Assembly (NCBI RefSeq): GCF_015159595.1
Contig: NZ_CP063304.1
Span: 124,001-188,000, forward strand
Length of the DNA: 64,000 bases
Direction of reading: 5' to 3'
Source of the DNA: Blautia liquoris
GTDB lineage: Bacteria > Bacillota > Clostridia > Lachnospirales > Lachnospiraceae
The position numbers and the translations under genes are program-made. The notes below the pieces were generated by a model, which was given only the letters and a program-made list of their open reading frames with translations, did no database searches and was not told the DNA's origin. Every line of letters starts with the position of its first letter. Position 1 is the first letter of the stretch. This document shows positions 28,501 to 36,748 of the stretch, one piece after another.

Positions 28501-29035
28501 CGGAATCTTCTATTACAGAATCGGTGATCCTTATGTCGCCGCGTCAGGCGGCGAAAGTGATGAAGAGGTACTTCAAAAAGTTCTGAAAACTCTGAGACTT
28601 GATGGAATTGCCAGAGCGGAGGAAGAAGTCGTTCATCTTATGGACCAAAACGTCGGTGCGGGTGAAAACTCCAGTATAATCCCTGTAGGCTATACCAGGA
28701 ATGGCTCTTTAAATCGTTATTCCCATGTAGCTGAAAAAGAAAATTTCGATACCATCAGCCATTATACGAGTAAAAAGATTCGGGAGATCGGAAGAGAGAT
28801 ATTGGAAGGATATGTTCAGGTATCTCCTTATAAATTGGATAACAAGGAGGCGTGCACTTATTGTCCATATCATGGTGTATGTGGATTTGATGAGAGAATC
28901 GACGGTTTTTCGTTTCGAAAGCTGAAGAAAGAAGAGCAGGAAGAGATCATAGAGAAGATGAAGAAAGATTTATCCGAAAGCGGGGATGATAATTATGGCA
29001 GTGGCATGGACAAAAGAACAGAAGAAAGTGATTGA
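25562..29035 (+). CDS. addB: AddAB helicase-nuclease, subunit AddB
   Basis: Partner of AddA in processing double-strand breaks for recombination. 1157 residues. N-terminal inactive-helicase region with Walker A GSSGVGKS. C-terminal RecB-type nuclease with GRIDRMDL and IIDYKSG. The four Fe-S Cys are present: one in QFAACAFSHF and three in CTYCPYHGVC, with the C-x2-C-x5-C spacing known from Bacillus AddB. GGAGG before the ATG. The stop overlaps the addA start by about 40 bases, so both are coupled. Copy A of the leader repeat lies directly upstream. Confidence 0.96.
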   Translation: MSLQLLLGSSGVGKSHYGFQYIIDESIRHPDRKYLVVVPEQFTMQTQKELVSLHPNKGILNIDILSFPRLAYRILQEVGGAPHPVLEETGKTLVIQRIVQEQQKNLKFLGSNLKRTGAIAEMKSLVSELMQYQVDAACLEEWAGEAKDKPLLAAKLSDTGVIYKGFMGFMEGRYIAGEEVLDVLCRRIGESKLIRHSTVFLDGFTGFTPVQNQVVQEMLHLCDKVIVAAAIDEREDPFHYDGPHRLFSMTKKMIQKLTDMCREGHIEIEEPVYLRHNKYSRFSHAPALAALEKNIFRYQFSPYEKKQDEICIRVMDDPKAELLDVARTIHKIVREGDYRYKDFAIVTGDLKTYGNFAKQVFEKFDIPCFVDEKHSVLMNPFVEFLRSAVDLVVSNFSYESVFRYLRCGMSHLATSEIDEMENYCLALGIRGLKKYEETWVRVYKGMDKEKLLAVNESRIRFIEEVGEFAHGFKKRNLNVEERTRVLYGLICSCEIQQQLKEYEDVFHQSQDMEMEREYGQIYGVLMDLLDKLVEVLGDEKVSLAHYQEILEAGFLETSVGLIPPSTDQVLLGDIERTRLKDVKILFFVGINDGIIPKPVSKSGILSEPDREYLADQDVWLAPTGREEMYMQRFYLYLNLTKPSEKLFLSYSRSNSKGEALLPAYLIGMISKLYLDIEVEEVRSNGCGLWEMETADDAVKSLVEGLRSFREGEENSVWKELFSWYCRDEKRKNQIDHLVEAAFYENPEEVVSKAVAKALYGNILVNSATRLEQFAACAFSHFLKYGLELTERETYEFNAADMGSIMHEALEEFSKKLDEKGLHWKDLTDEFRESLIDESVEKLADSYGNTILHSTNRNSYMIIRVRRMLKRTVWALQQQIEQGMFEPGGFEVSFAMEDQLEAINFDISPDEKVKLRGRIDRMDLCETDDKVYVKIIDYKSGNTSLSLVELYYGLQIQLVVYMNAALELEQKKYPDKEVEPAGIFYYRIGDPYVAASGGESDEEVLQKVLKTLRLDGIARAEEEVVHLMDQNVGAGENSSIIPVGYTRNGSLNRYSHVAEKENFDTISHYTSKKIREIGREILEGYVQVSPYKLDNKEACTYCPYHGVCGFDERIDGFSFRKLKKEEQEEIIEKMKKDLSESGDDNYGSGMDKRTEESD

Positions 29036-32000
29036 TCTGCGAGATCGGAACATTCTGGTTTCTGCGGCCGCCGGTTCCGGAAAGACGGCGGTTCTGGTGG
29101 AGAGAATTCTCACTATGGTGACGGATAAAGAGAATCCTGTTGATATCGATTCTCTGCTGGTGGTGACATTTACAAGGGCAGCGGCAGCAGAGATGAAAGA
29201 GCGTATTAGGGCTGCACTTGAAAAAGCCCTGACAGAAAGTCCGGAAGATGAGCATCTGCAAAGACAGAGCGCGCTGATTCATCATGCACAGATCACAACG
29301 ATTCATGGATTTTGTACCTATGTAATTCAGAACTATTTTCACCTTATAGATCTGGATCCCGGGTACCGAATCGCCGACGAAGGTGAATTAAAGCTTTTGA
29401 AAAAAGAAGTTCTGGAAGAAGTTCTGGAGGAGGCATATGAAGAAAAAGATCCGGGGTTCCTGAAGTTTGTGGAGTGGTATGCACCGGGAAAGAGTGACCA
29501 GTCCATAGAGAATCTGATCCTGAAGTTGTATGATTTCGCGGTCAGTTATCCTTACCCAAAGGACTGGCTGGATGAATGTAATAAGATGTATGAGTCAGCT
29601 GGGGAGGGCAGATTGGAAGATATGCCATGGATGCAGGAATTGTTGGAGGAGATACATACTCAGCTGCATAACGCACTGGAAGTAACAAAGAATGCGAGTG
29701 CACTTGCGCGGTCATCAGCCGGTCCATATATGTATCTGCCCATGCTGGAGGCAGATGAGGAGATACTTCATACACTTTTGCAGAAAGAATCTTATCAGGA
29801 GATGTATCAGGCCTTACAGGGAATGGGGTTTATGACCTTGTCCCGGAAGAAGGATACTTCTGTGGATGAGACATTACGGGCACAGGTAAAGGCTCTTCGG
29901 GATGACGTAAAGAGTATACTGACCGACATCCAAACAAAATACTGTTCCAGACCCAAAGAGCAGGTTGTAAGAGAATTTCAGTTGTGCCGAGAGCCGATTT
30001 TCTGGCTGGTTGGGCTTACGAAAAGGTTTATGGAAGTATTCTCAGAGAAGAAGAGGAGAAAAAGTCTGATGGACTTTTCGGACCTGGAACATTTTGCGCT
30101 GGAGATTCTTGTACAAAAAAAGAATGACGGATATGTAAGAACCGAAGCGGCAAAAGAACTCTCCAACCGGTATGCTGAAGTCATGATTGACGAATATCAA
30201 GACAGTAACTTTATTCAGGAATTCCTTTTAGAATCTGTGTCGGGTGTGTTTGATGGCACGTATAACCGGTTTATGGTGGGAGACGTCAAGCAGAGCATCT
30301 ATGGATTCCGTCTGGCCAGACCCGAACTTTTTCTTAAAAAGCAGGAAGATTATACAGTAGAAAGCAGCAGGGAGCAGAGAATTGATCTTCACAAAAACTT
30401 CAGGAGCCGGAAAAATGTTTTGACTTCCATTAACTTTATGTTCCGGCAGATCATGGAGCGTTCTCTCGGAGGAATTGAATATGATGACTCAGAAGCCCTA
30501 TATGCAGGTGCAGATTATCCAGATGGACAGGATCCTGATTTTCCGTGTACGGATGTTCTCCTGATTGACAGCAAATCACCGGAACTGGAAGATACGAAGA
30601 CCAGGGAGACGATGATTGAGACCGAAGCTCTTTTTGTATCCAAAAAGATCATATCTATGGTGGGAAAAGACAAGGTATGGGACAAGAATCTAAAGACTTA
30701 CCGAAAGGTCGAGTACCGCGACTGTGTAGTACTTCTTCGAACGGTCAGCGAATGGGCGGACATCTTCTCTCGTGTTCTTCAGAGCCAGGGAATACCGGCA
30801 TATACGACTTCACAGACTGGATATTTTTCGGCGCTTGAGGTTGTGACAGTCCTCGATTTTTTGAGAATTTGTGATAATCCCATGCAGGATATCCCTTTTG
30901 CGGCGGTTCTTCATTCTCCTATCGGAACATGTTCATCTGAAGAACTTGCAGTGATCAAGAGTACATATCCAAGTCAGAGAATCTATCAGGCTTGTAATCT
31001 TTATGCGAGGGAAGGGTCTGATGAAAGCTTACGTGGAAAACTTTTAAGATTTTTAAAGATGATTTCCGATTTCAGAGACAGGGTTCCTTACACCCCGATT
31101 CATCAGCTGGTGGAGGAGATTTTAGAAGAGACCGGTTATGGGGATTATGCGGCCGCTATGCCCGCGGGTCAGCAGAGAACAGCCAATCTTGCCATGCTTG
31201 TGGAGAAGGCCGTTGAGTTTGAAGATACCAGCTATCGGGGTTTATTCAATTTTATCCGTTACATAGAGGAAATTCAAAAGTATGAGGTTGATTTCGGGGA
31301 AGTGAATATAAACGGCGAGACGGAAGATACCGTGCGGATCATGAGCATACATAAGAGCAAGGGACTGGAATTCCCTGTAGTATTCGTAGCGGGAATGGGG
31401 AAGAGATTTAACTTTATGGATGCAAACCAGACAGTAGTACTGCATTCAAAGCTTGGCATCGCATCTGATGTGATTGACAGCGAAAGGAGAACGAAGGAGG
31501 CGACCCTGTTAAAGGAGGCCGTTCGTCAGAGAATGACGAAAGAAACGCTGGGAGAGGAACTGCGTATTCTATATGTGGCACTTACCAGGGCGAAGGAAAA
31601 GCTGATTTTATGTGGAAGTGGAGACCTGAAAAAATGGGTCGAAAGCTGCGGATATCTCATTTACTCTGAGAACAGGCATCTATACTACGGAAGGCTTATC
31701 AAGGCAAGGTGTTATTTTGACTGGGTACTTGCATCACTTGCGGGACATCCCTGCTTTCAGAGTCTTTTTGAGATGTATCAGCTTCCCACAGGAAGGGAAG
31801 TCTCTCTGGAAGATAAGGATGCAAAGATTAAGATCCAGGTAATCACACCGTCATCCCTTGTAGCTTCTGAGATGCTCACAAGGATGAATCGGGATGTGAA
31901 GAAACAGGAACTTTTGCATTGGGATGCGAGTGTCATACGCGATCCAGATACAAAAAAGATACTCGAAAAGAGATTCTCGTATGTATACCCATATCGGGAA

Positions 32001-32675
32001 CTGGCCCTTATACCAGTTAAGATGTCTGTGTCTGAACTGAAAAGATCCGGGGAGGATGAGCAAGGGGAGGAACTCTTCTACGAATCGGATCAAATGCCAT
32101 ATATTCCTGAGTTTATGCAAGAAGCCAGAGATGAAAAAGGCGGATCCGCCAGAGGAACCATATATCATAAGGTGTTTGAGAATCTGAATTACAAAAGCCT
32201 TAAGGCGGTAATTGAAAACCCGTTTTCTGAACTGAAAAGACAGATTGATGCGATGGTTTCAGATCAGAAGTTGTCAAAAGAGGATGCAGAACATGTATGG
32301 ATCAGGGATCTTGTACAATTTCTCCACACGGATATCGGACAAAGAATCTGCCAGGCAGGTGCAGCCCAAAGGCTGTATCGAGAACAGCCATTTGTAATGG
32401 GCATACCAGCTTCCGATATCGACGAAAAGTGGCCGGCGGACGAACTTGTCCTGGTGCAGGGAATTATCGATGCTTATTTTGAAGAAAAAGGAAAGCTGGT
32501 GCTAGTTGATTATAAGACAGATCGAGTGACTGACCCCGATGGCAGTGATCTCGCTAAAAGGTACGAAAAGCAGCTTTTATACTATAAAAAAGCTCTTCAG
32601 CAAATCACCGGCAAGGAAGTAAAAGAGATGGATATCTACTCGGTCAGTCTGGGAAGAAAAATCGAGATCGTTTAA
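28995..32675 (+). CDS. addA: AddAB helicase-nuclease, subunit AddA
   Basis: UvrD-type 3'-5' helicase and nuclease subunit of AddAB. About 1226 residues. Walker A AAAGSGKTAVLVERI, motif II VMIDEYQDSN, motif III VGDVKQSIYGFR, motif V IMSIHKSKGLEFPVVF, motif VI VALTRAKEKL. The C-terminal nuclease has GIIDAYFEE and LVDYKTD. An in-frame ATG at 28986 is possible; 28995 is preferred from the conserved MAVAWTKEQ start and spacing to GGGG. Length is normal for the family. No terminator is seen after it. Confidence 0.96.
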   Translation: MAVAWTKEQKKVIDLRDRNILVSAAAGSGKTAVLVERILTMVTDKENPVDIDSLLVVTFTRAAAAEMKERIRAALEKALTESPEDEHLQRQSALIHHAQITTIHGFCTYVIQNYFHLIDLDPGYRIADEGELKLLKKEVLEEVLEEAYEEKDPGFLKFVEWYAPGKSDQSIENLILKLYDFAVSYPYPKDWLDECNKMYESAGEGRLEDMPWMQELLEEIHTQLHNALEVTKNASALARSSAGPYMYLPMLEADEEILHTLLQKESYQEMYQALQGMGFMTLSRKKDTSVDETLRAQVKALRDDVKSILTDIQTKYCSRPKEQVVREFQLCREPIFWLVGLTKRFMEVFSEKKRRKSLMDFSDLEHFALEILVQKKNDGYVRTEAAKELSNRYAEVMIDEYQDSNFIQEFLLESVSGVFDGTYNRFMVGDVKQSIYGFRLARPELFLKKQEDYTVESSREQRIDLHKNFRSRKNVLTSINFMFRQIMERSLGGIEYDDSEALYAGADYPDGQDPDFPCTDVLLIDSKSPELEDTKTRETMIETEALFVSKKIISMVGKDKVWDKNLKTYRKVEYRDCVVLLRTVSEWADIFSRVLQSQGIPAYTTSQTGYFSALEVVTVLDFLRICDNPMQDIPFAAVLHSPIGTCSSEELAVIKSTYPSQRIYQACNLYAREGSDESLRGKLLRFLKMISDFRDRVPYTPIHQLVEEILEETGYGDYAAAMPAGQQRTANLAMLVEKAVEFEDTSYRGLFNFIRYIEEIQKYEVDFGEVNINGETEDTVRIMSIHKSKGLEFPVVFVAGMGKRFNFMDANQTVVLHSKLGIASDVIDSERRTKEATLLKEAVRQRMTKETLGEELRILYVALTRAKEKLILCGSGDLKKWVESCGYLIYSENRHLYYGRLIKARCYFDWVLASLAGHPCFQSLFEMYQLPTGREVSLEDKDAKIKIQVITPSSLVASEMLTRMNRDVKKQELLHWDASVIRDPDTKKILEKRFSYVYPYRELALIPVKMSVSELKRSGEDEQGEELFYESDQMPYIPEFMQEARDEKGGSARGTIYHKVFENLNYKSLKAVIENPFSELKRQIDAMVSDQKLSKEDAEHVWIRDLVQFLHTDIGQRICQAGAAQRLYREQPFVMGIPASDIDEKWPADELVLVQGIIDAYFEEKGKLVLVDYKTDRVTDPDGSDLAKRYEKQLLYYKKALQQITGKEVKEMDIYSVSLGRKIEIV

Positions 32676-32693
32676 AAAATTCTCAAAATACTC

Positions 32694-32722
32694 TTGACAA
32701 ATTATCTGGCTTATAATACTAT
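32694..32722 (+). promoter_or_regulatory. Predicted promoter of the PadR module
   Basis: TTGACA (32694-32699), 17 bases, TACTAT (32717-32722), 99 bases before the PadR start. The downstream region is AT-rich and contains imperfect ATATxATATAATAT repeats, where PadR-type repressors commonly bind. Confidence 0.5.
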
Positions 32723-32821
32723 ATATCATATAATATAAGACAGAGAACAGTATAATGTGATAAATAGTATTATAGTCGAGCGAATAATTGTTTTCTGATC
32801 AGAAAGTCAGGAGTTGATAAT

Positions 32822-33145
32822 ATGGTATTTAATACTGGTGCTGCACTTTTGGATGCGATTGTGCTTGCAGTTGTCTCGAGAGAGAAAGAAGGCACCTATG
32901 GCTATAAGATTACACAGGATGTGAGAAACGTCATAGATATATCGGAATCAACCTTGTATCCGGTTCTTCGAAGATTGCAGAAAGACGAATGTCTGATGGT
33001 TTACGATATGAAATTTGACGGAAGAAACCGCAGATACTATAAGCTGACGGAAAAAGGCGAAGTTCAGCTGCGTCTGTATAAGATGGAGTGGAAAAGCTAT
33101 TCCAGGAAAATAAGTTCGTTATTCGAAGAAGGAGGGGAGAGTTAA
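32822..33145 (+). CDS. PadR-family transcriptional regulator
   Basis: A 107-residue winged-helix repressor. The PadR core is visible: LDAIVLAVVSREKEGTYGYKI, SESTLYPVLRRLQKDECL and RRYYKLTEKGEVQL. AGGAG precedes the ATG. It heads a run PadR-DUF1700-DUF4097-PspC, with the next gene two bases after its stop, and likely represses this operon until the envelope is stressed. The inducer is unknown. Confidence 0.9.
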   Translation: MVFNTGAALLDAIVLAVVSREKEGTYGYKITQDVRNVIDISESTLYPVLRRLQKDECLMVYDMKFDGRNRRYYKLTEKGEVQLRLYKMEWKSYSRKISSLFEEGGES

Positions 33146-33147
33146 TT

Positions 33148-33933
33148 ATGAACAGAACAGAATTTATAGATCAGCTGAGCCGTCTGCTCTGCGACCTTCC
33201 GGAGAATGAGAGACAGGATGCCCTCGATTATTATAATGATTATTTTGACGATGCCGGTCCGGAAAATGAAGGAATGATCATACAGGAGCTTGGCAGTCCC
33301 GGGAAAGTGGCCGCGGGGATTCGCGCAAGTTACCGTGGGGACTATAAAGATCAAGGTCAGTACACAGACAATGGATATCGCGATCATGAAACATCACAGG
33401 AAAATCCGATATCAGCAGTGTCATCCGAATCAGGTCAAAAAGGCCGAGACAATAATCGGAACAGCAGGAAACAAAATCAGGAAAATAGAGAACAAAAACA
33501 GGATAACAGGGAGCAGAAACAGGAGCACAGGTATGACAAGAAAGGAAGACGCGGCGTGGGCGGATGGTTTCTCATCATCCTTGTACTCATAATGTTCTTG
33601 CCGATTACCTTTGGAATTACAGGTGGAGCATTTGGCATTCTGGCAGGGCTTTGCGCTGCGGTGCTGGCATTGTTCCTGTCGGGATTCATTCTTGCAGGAT
33701 GTGGAATCGCCTTCGTGGTAAAAGGTATGATGCTTGCAGTCACTTCCCTGGGCAGTGGATTGCTGCTAACAGGGATTGGCCTGATCCTTTTTGCAGCGGG
33801 GCTGGCGCTGACTGTATTCTTTGTTTGGCTGCTGTTTAAGATACTGCCAAAAGTATTTCGATGGCTGATTAGCCGACTGTCCAGAATCTTTCACCATGGA
33901 CGGGGAAGAGATGAGGGAGGTGCCAGCTCATGA
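33148..33933 (+). CDS. DUF1700 family membrane protein
   Basis: A 261-residue protein. Residues 1-60 form the DUF1700 start (FIDQLSRLLCDLPENERQDALDYYNDYFDDAG... ELGSPGKVAAGI). A very polar Asn/Gln/Glu/Lys linker follows (about 65-135, with NREQKQ repeats), then four helices and a basic tail. DUF1700 proteins always sit beside PadR regulators and DUF4097 proteins; the molecular job is not known, though an envelope-sensing role is suspected. GGAGGGG precedes the ATG at 33148. The stop overlaps the next start by four bases. Confidence 0.85.
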   Translation: MNRTEFIDQLSRLLCDLPENERQDALDYYNDYFDDAGPENEGMIIQELGSPGKVAAGIRASYRGDYKDQGQYTDNGYRDHETSQENPISAVSSESGQKGRDNNRNSRKQNQENREQKQDNREQKQEHRYDKKGRRGVGGWFLIILVLIMFLPITFGITGGAFGILAGLCAAVLALFLSGFILAGCGIAFVVKGMMLAVTSLGSGLLLTGIGLILFAAGLALTVFFVWLLFKILPKVFRWLISRLSRIFHHGRGRDEGGASS

Positions 33934-34763
33934 AAGTGTGGAAAAAAGTTCTGCTGATTATCAGCGGTGTAGCTCTGGTATTGGGGATTTGCTGTATCGT
34001 TCTTGGACTGATACTTGGAGGAAGAACCAATGCGATAAGACATACCGCAGGAGACTATTTTAACATCGGCTTTGGAAACCATAGCTTTGATATCTGGGAT
34101 GATTGGAGAGATGATTTTAGTGTGGGTAATGAGACAACCAGAGAATTTTCCAATATTGAAGAACTTGATATCGAGTCAAAGTATGGCGATATCATAATAA
34201 AGGAATACGACGGGCCGACCATCAAAGTCACATCGCAAAGGGTTAATCCGCTGAAATACTCCGCCGAAGAAGATGGATATGTACTTATGATCACAGATCA
34301 TACAGTCAGATCATCCAATCATCCTAAAATCACGATCCAGATACCGAAGGATTATCATTTTACAGACGTTTCTATCGGTCTGTATGGGGGAACGGTAAGT
34401 ATAGATACTCTGAATACAGATGAATTTGACGCAGACATTGGTGCGGGGAAACTTTTGGTAACCAAGGGCTTAAGCTCAACGGAGGTCGACTGCACTGTGG
34501 GAGCAGGTTCGATTGACTTTGGTCTGCTGGAATCATCGTATGTGGAGCTCGAATGCGGGGCAGGAGAGATTAAAACCTGGATGTCCGGCGGACAGTCGGA
34601 TTATTATCTGGAAGGCGACTGTGCAATCGGAGAGGTTCGGTTTGGTTCGCAGAAATTCTCCGGAAATGTAGAGGATATTGCATTTGGATCGGGGGATAAT
34701 GTAATCGATGTAGATTGTGGAGTTGGCCGTATTGATATTCAGTTTCAAGACAGCAAGGTCTGA
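33930..34763 (+). CDS. DUF4097 family beta-strand-repeat protein
   Basis: A 277-residue protein with an N-terminal helix (VLLIISGVALVLGICCIVLGLIL) and then a right-handed beta-helix-like body of short repeats (IDTLNTDEFDADIGAGKLLV, ...VDCTVGAGSIDFG, VELECGAGEIKTW, GDCAIGEVRFG, VDCGVGRIDIQF). These are typical of DUF4097 / adhesin-like proteins. It is likely anchored and extracytoplasmic. Coupled with the DUF1700 gene (ATGA overlap). Function unknown. Confidence 0.85.
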   Translation: MKVWKKVLLIISGVALVLGICCIVLGLILGGRTNAIRHTAGDYFNIGFGNHSFDIWDDWRDDFSVGNETTREFSNIEELDIESKYGDIIIKEYDGPTIKVTSQRVNPLKYSAEEDGYVLMITDHTVRSSNHPKITIQIPKDYHFTDVSIGLYGGTVSIDTLNTDEFDADIGAGKLLVTKGLSSTEVDCTVGAGSIDFGLLESSYVELECGAGEIKTWMSGGQSDYYLEGDCAIGEVRFGSQKFSGNVEDIAFGSGDNVIDVDCGVGRIDIQFQDSKV

Positions 34764-34825
34764 TGAGATTGAAACGTATTAAGGATTGTAAGAGCACGGC
34801 TTATGGCCGGAAAGGAAGTGCTATT

Positions 34826-35014
34826 ATGGATAACAACAAAAGATTGTATCGTTCATCGACAAATTATATGCTATGTGGTGTCTGCGGGGGGATTGCAGAG
34901 TATTTTAACATCGATCCGACACTCGTCCGCATAGCATGGGTGGTATTAAGTGTCTTCAACGTGGGATGGGGGATTGTGGCTTATATCCTTGCTGCGATTA
35001 TTATCCCAAAATAA
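34826..35014 (+). CDS. PspC domain protein
   Basis: A 62-residue protein that is essentially one PspC domain: KRLYRSSTNYMLCGVCGGIAEYFNIDPTLVRIAWVVLSVF, then a second helix. PspC proteins sense envelope stress in the phage-shock response or act with PadR modules in Gram-positives. The longer frame from 34763 overlaps the DUF4097 stop, but only the ATG at 34826 has a site (GGAAAGGAAG). It is the last gene of the module. Confidence 0.88.
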   Translation: MDNNKRLYRSSTNYMLCGVCGGIAEYFNIDPTLVRIAWVVLSVFNVGWGIVAYILAAIIIPK

Positions 35015-35113
35015 AAGATGTGAAGGCGTATAATTCTTTTCGTTCTGGCAACACTCCTAGATAGTTAAGCCATACCACTTGAGTATGGCAGCAAAGAAAG
35101 GTGTGTGGTCTCT

Positions 35114-35314
35114 ATGAACAGCAAAAGTGAAAAGAAGATCGATCTGAATAATCTTACCTCCGATGAAGTCATGAAGTATGAAATTGCAAATGAACTGGGG
35201 CTGCTTGATAAAGTCTTGGACAGTGGATGGAAAACTCTGACAGCAAAAGAAACGGGCAGAATCGGGGGGCTGATTACAAAGCGTAAAAGAGAGGCAAAAA
35301 AAGAGCAGGAGTGA
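35114..35314 (+). CDS. Alpha/beta-type small acid-soluble spore protein
   Basis: A 66-residue DNA-binding spore protein. It has the germination protease-like site region KYEIANELGLLDKV, a Gly-Trp (SGWKTLTAKETG) as in SspF, and the second DNA-binding motif GGLITKRKRE, close to GGEITKRL of SspA. It would coat spore DNA and be degraded in germination. The ATG at 35114 is preferred over a GTG at 35105. A hairpin (GCCATAC...GTATGGC, 35071-35091) lies upstream. No clear sigma-G promoter was recognised. Confidence 0.8.
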   Translation: MNSKSEKKIDLNNLTSDEVMKYEIANELGLLDKVLDSGWKTLTAKETGRIGGLITKRKREAKKEQE

Positions 35315-35324
35315 CTGCTCTTTT
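35297..35324 (+). terminator. Rho-independent terminator of the spore protein gene
   Basis: AAAGAGCAG / CTGCTCTTT stem with a 6-base loop, followed by a T7 run; the 5' arm overlaps the last codons. Confidence 0.9.
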
Positions 35325-35336
35325 TTTAAAACAAAC

Positions 35337-35408
35337 TTTACTTTATGGCTTTAAAGCGATATAATGTCACATAAACAAAGCCGTGGTGGCTACAGTCCCA
35401 AAAGGGAC
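35337..35408 (+). promoter_or_regulatory. Promoter and tandem leader hairpins of the aminotransferase gene
   Basis: TTTACT (35337-35342), 17 bases, TATAAT (35360-35365). After the expected start site come two small hairpins, AGCC-GTGGT-GGCT (35379-35391) and GTCCC-AAAA-GGGAC (35395-35408). No known riboswitch was recognised. Confidence 0.5.
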
Positions 35409-35447
35409 GAATAAATGTCAAAAGAAAAAGCGAGGGAGGAAAAAACA

Positions 35448-36635
35448 ATGTACGCAAGTCAGATGTATGAACTTGGCGCTGAACCCAATATTATCAGGAA
35501 AATATTTGAATATAGCCAGAAGAGATGTAATGAAATCGGAGAGGAGAATGTCTTTGATTTTTGCATCGGAAATCCTAATGTACCGACCCCGGAGGGCTTT
35601 CATAAAGCAATCCGGGAGCTTATCAGTCAGAAAAACGATTATTTTCTGCATGGTTATACCTCAAATGCGGGGGATCAGGAGACGAAAAGGGCAATTGCCG
35701 CTGATTTGAATACCAGATATCAAACTTCGTTCCATGAAGATAACTTTTATATGACGTGTGGGGCAACGGCGTCACTTCGAATCAGTGTCGAAGCACTGTG
35801 CGAAGATGGGGATGAGTTTATTACATTTACGCCGTTTTTTCCTGAATATCGTGTTTTTGTGGAGACAGCCGGTGCCAGCCTTGTCACGGTCGAGACAAAT
35901 CCGGACAGCTTTCAGATTGATTTTGATAATCTAAAGCCCGCTTTTTCAGAGCACACGAAGGGAATTATCATCAACTCACCGAATAATCCGTCAGGAGTGG
36001 TCTTCAGCGAAAAATCTATTCGGACACTTGCCGGGATTCTAAAAGATAAATCAGAAGAATACGGTCATCCGATTTTTCTGATCTCCGACGAACCTTACAG
36101 GGAACTGGTATATGACGGCTTAAAAGTACCATTTCTGACGAAATATTATGATAACACATTAGTGTGTTATTCGTTCAGTAAATGCATGTCAATTCCCGGT
36201 GAACGAATTGGATACATCCTGATTCCGGATGAGGTGGAAAATCATAAGAGCATTCACGCCGCCATCTGCGGTGCCGGCCGAGCACTGGGATATGTGTGTG
36301 CACCCAGTCTGATGCAGCATGTGATTGCGAAATGTGCCGGAGAGGTGGCAGATATCGAACTATATAAGAAAAACAGGGATTTTATGTATCAGGCACTGAC
36401 TTCATATGGCTATGAATGTATCTATCCCAATGGGGCTTTTTATATGTTTGTAAAAGCAATGGAGGAAGACGCGGCAGCTTTTTGTGATAAGGCAAAAGAA
36501 TTAGAGCTTCTCATGGTTCCAAGTGACAGCTTTGGCTGCAGTGGTTACGTTCGGATCTCATACTGTGTTCCACTGAAAAGAATTGAACGTGCTCTCCCGG
36601 CATTTCAGGCACTTGCAAAAAAGTATCAGTCGTGA
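35448..36635 (+). CDS. PLP-dependent aminotransferase (class I/II)
   Basis: A 395-residue fold-type I enzyme. PLP contacts are visible: INSPNNPSGVVFS, Asp-Glu in ISDEPYRELVYDG, the Schiff-base Lys in CYSFSKCMSIPGERIGYI, and an Arg near VRISYC that binds the carboxylate. The group is often annotated as aspartate or putative aminotransferase; the amino donor cannot be set from sequence. GGGAGG lies upstream of the ATG at 35448; an upstream in-frame ATG at 35415 lacks a site. Confidence 0.88.
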   Translation: MYASQMYELGAEPNIIRKIFEYSQKRCNEIGEENVFDFCIGNPNVPTPEGFHKAIRELISQKNDYFLHGYTSNAGDQETKRAIAADLNTRYQTSFHEDNFYMTCGATASLRISVEALCEDGDEFITFTPFFPEYRVFVETAGASLVTVETNPDSFQIDFDNLKPAFSEHTKGIIINSPNNPSGVVFSEKSIRTLAGILKDKSEEYGHPIFLISDEPYRELVYDGLKVPFLTKYYDNTLVCYSFSKCMSIPGERIGYILIPDEVENHKSIHAAICGAGRALGYVCAPSLMQHVIAKCAGEVADIELYKKNRDFMYQALTSYGYECIYPNGAFYMFVKAMEEDAAAFCDKAKELELLMVPSDSFGCSGYVRISYCVPLKRIERALPAFQALAKKYQS

Positions 36636-36748
36636 TAATCTGTGTATCATTAGCGTCAAAATACCTTTTGAAATTACATACTGGAAAAATTCAGTAAAGT
36701 ATTATATACTATGATATAGAAAACACGATTAGACAAGGAGCTTTTGAC

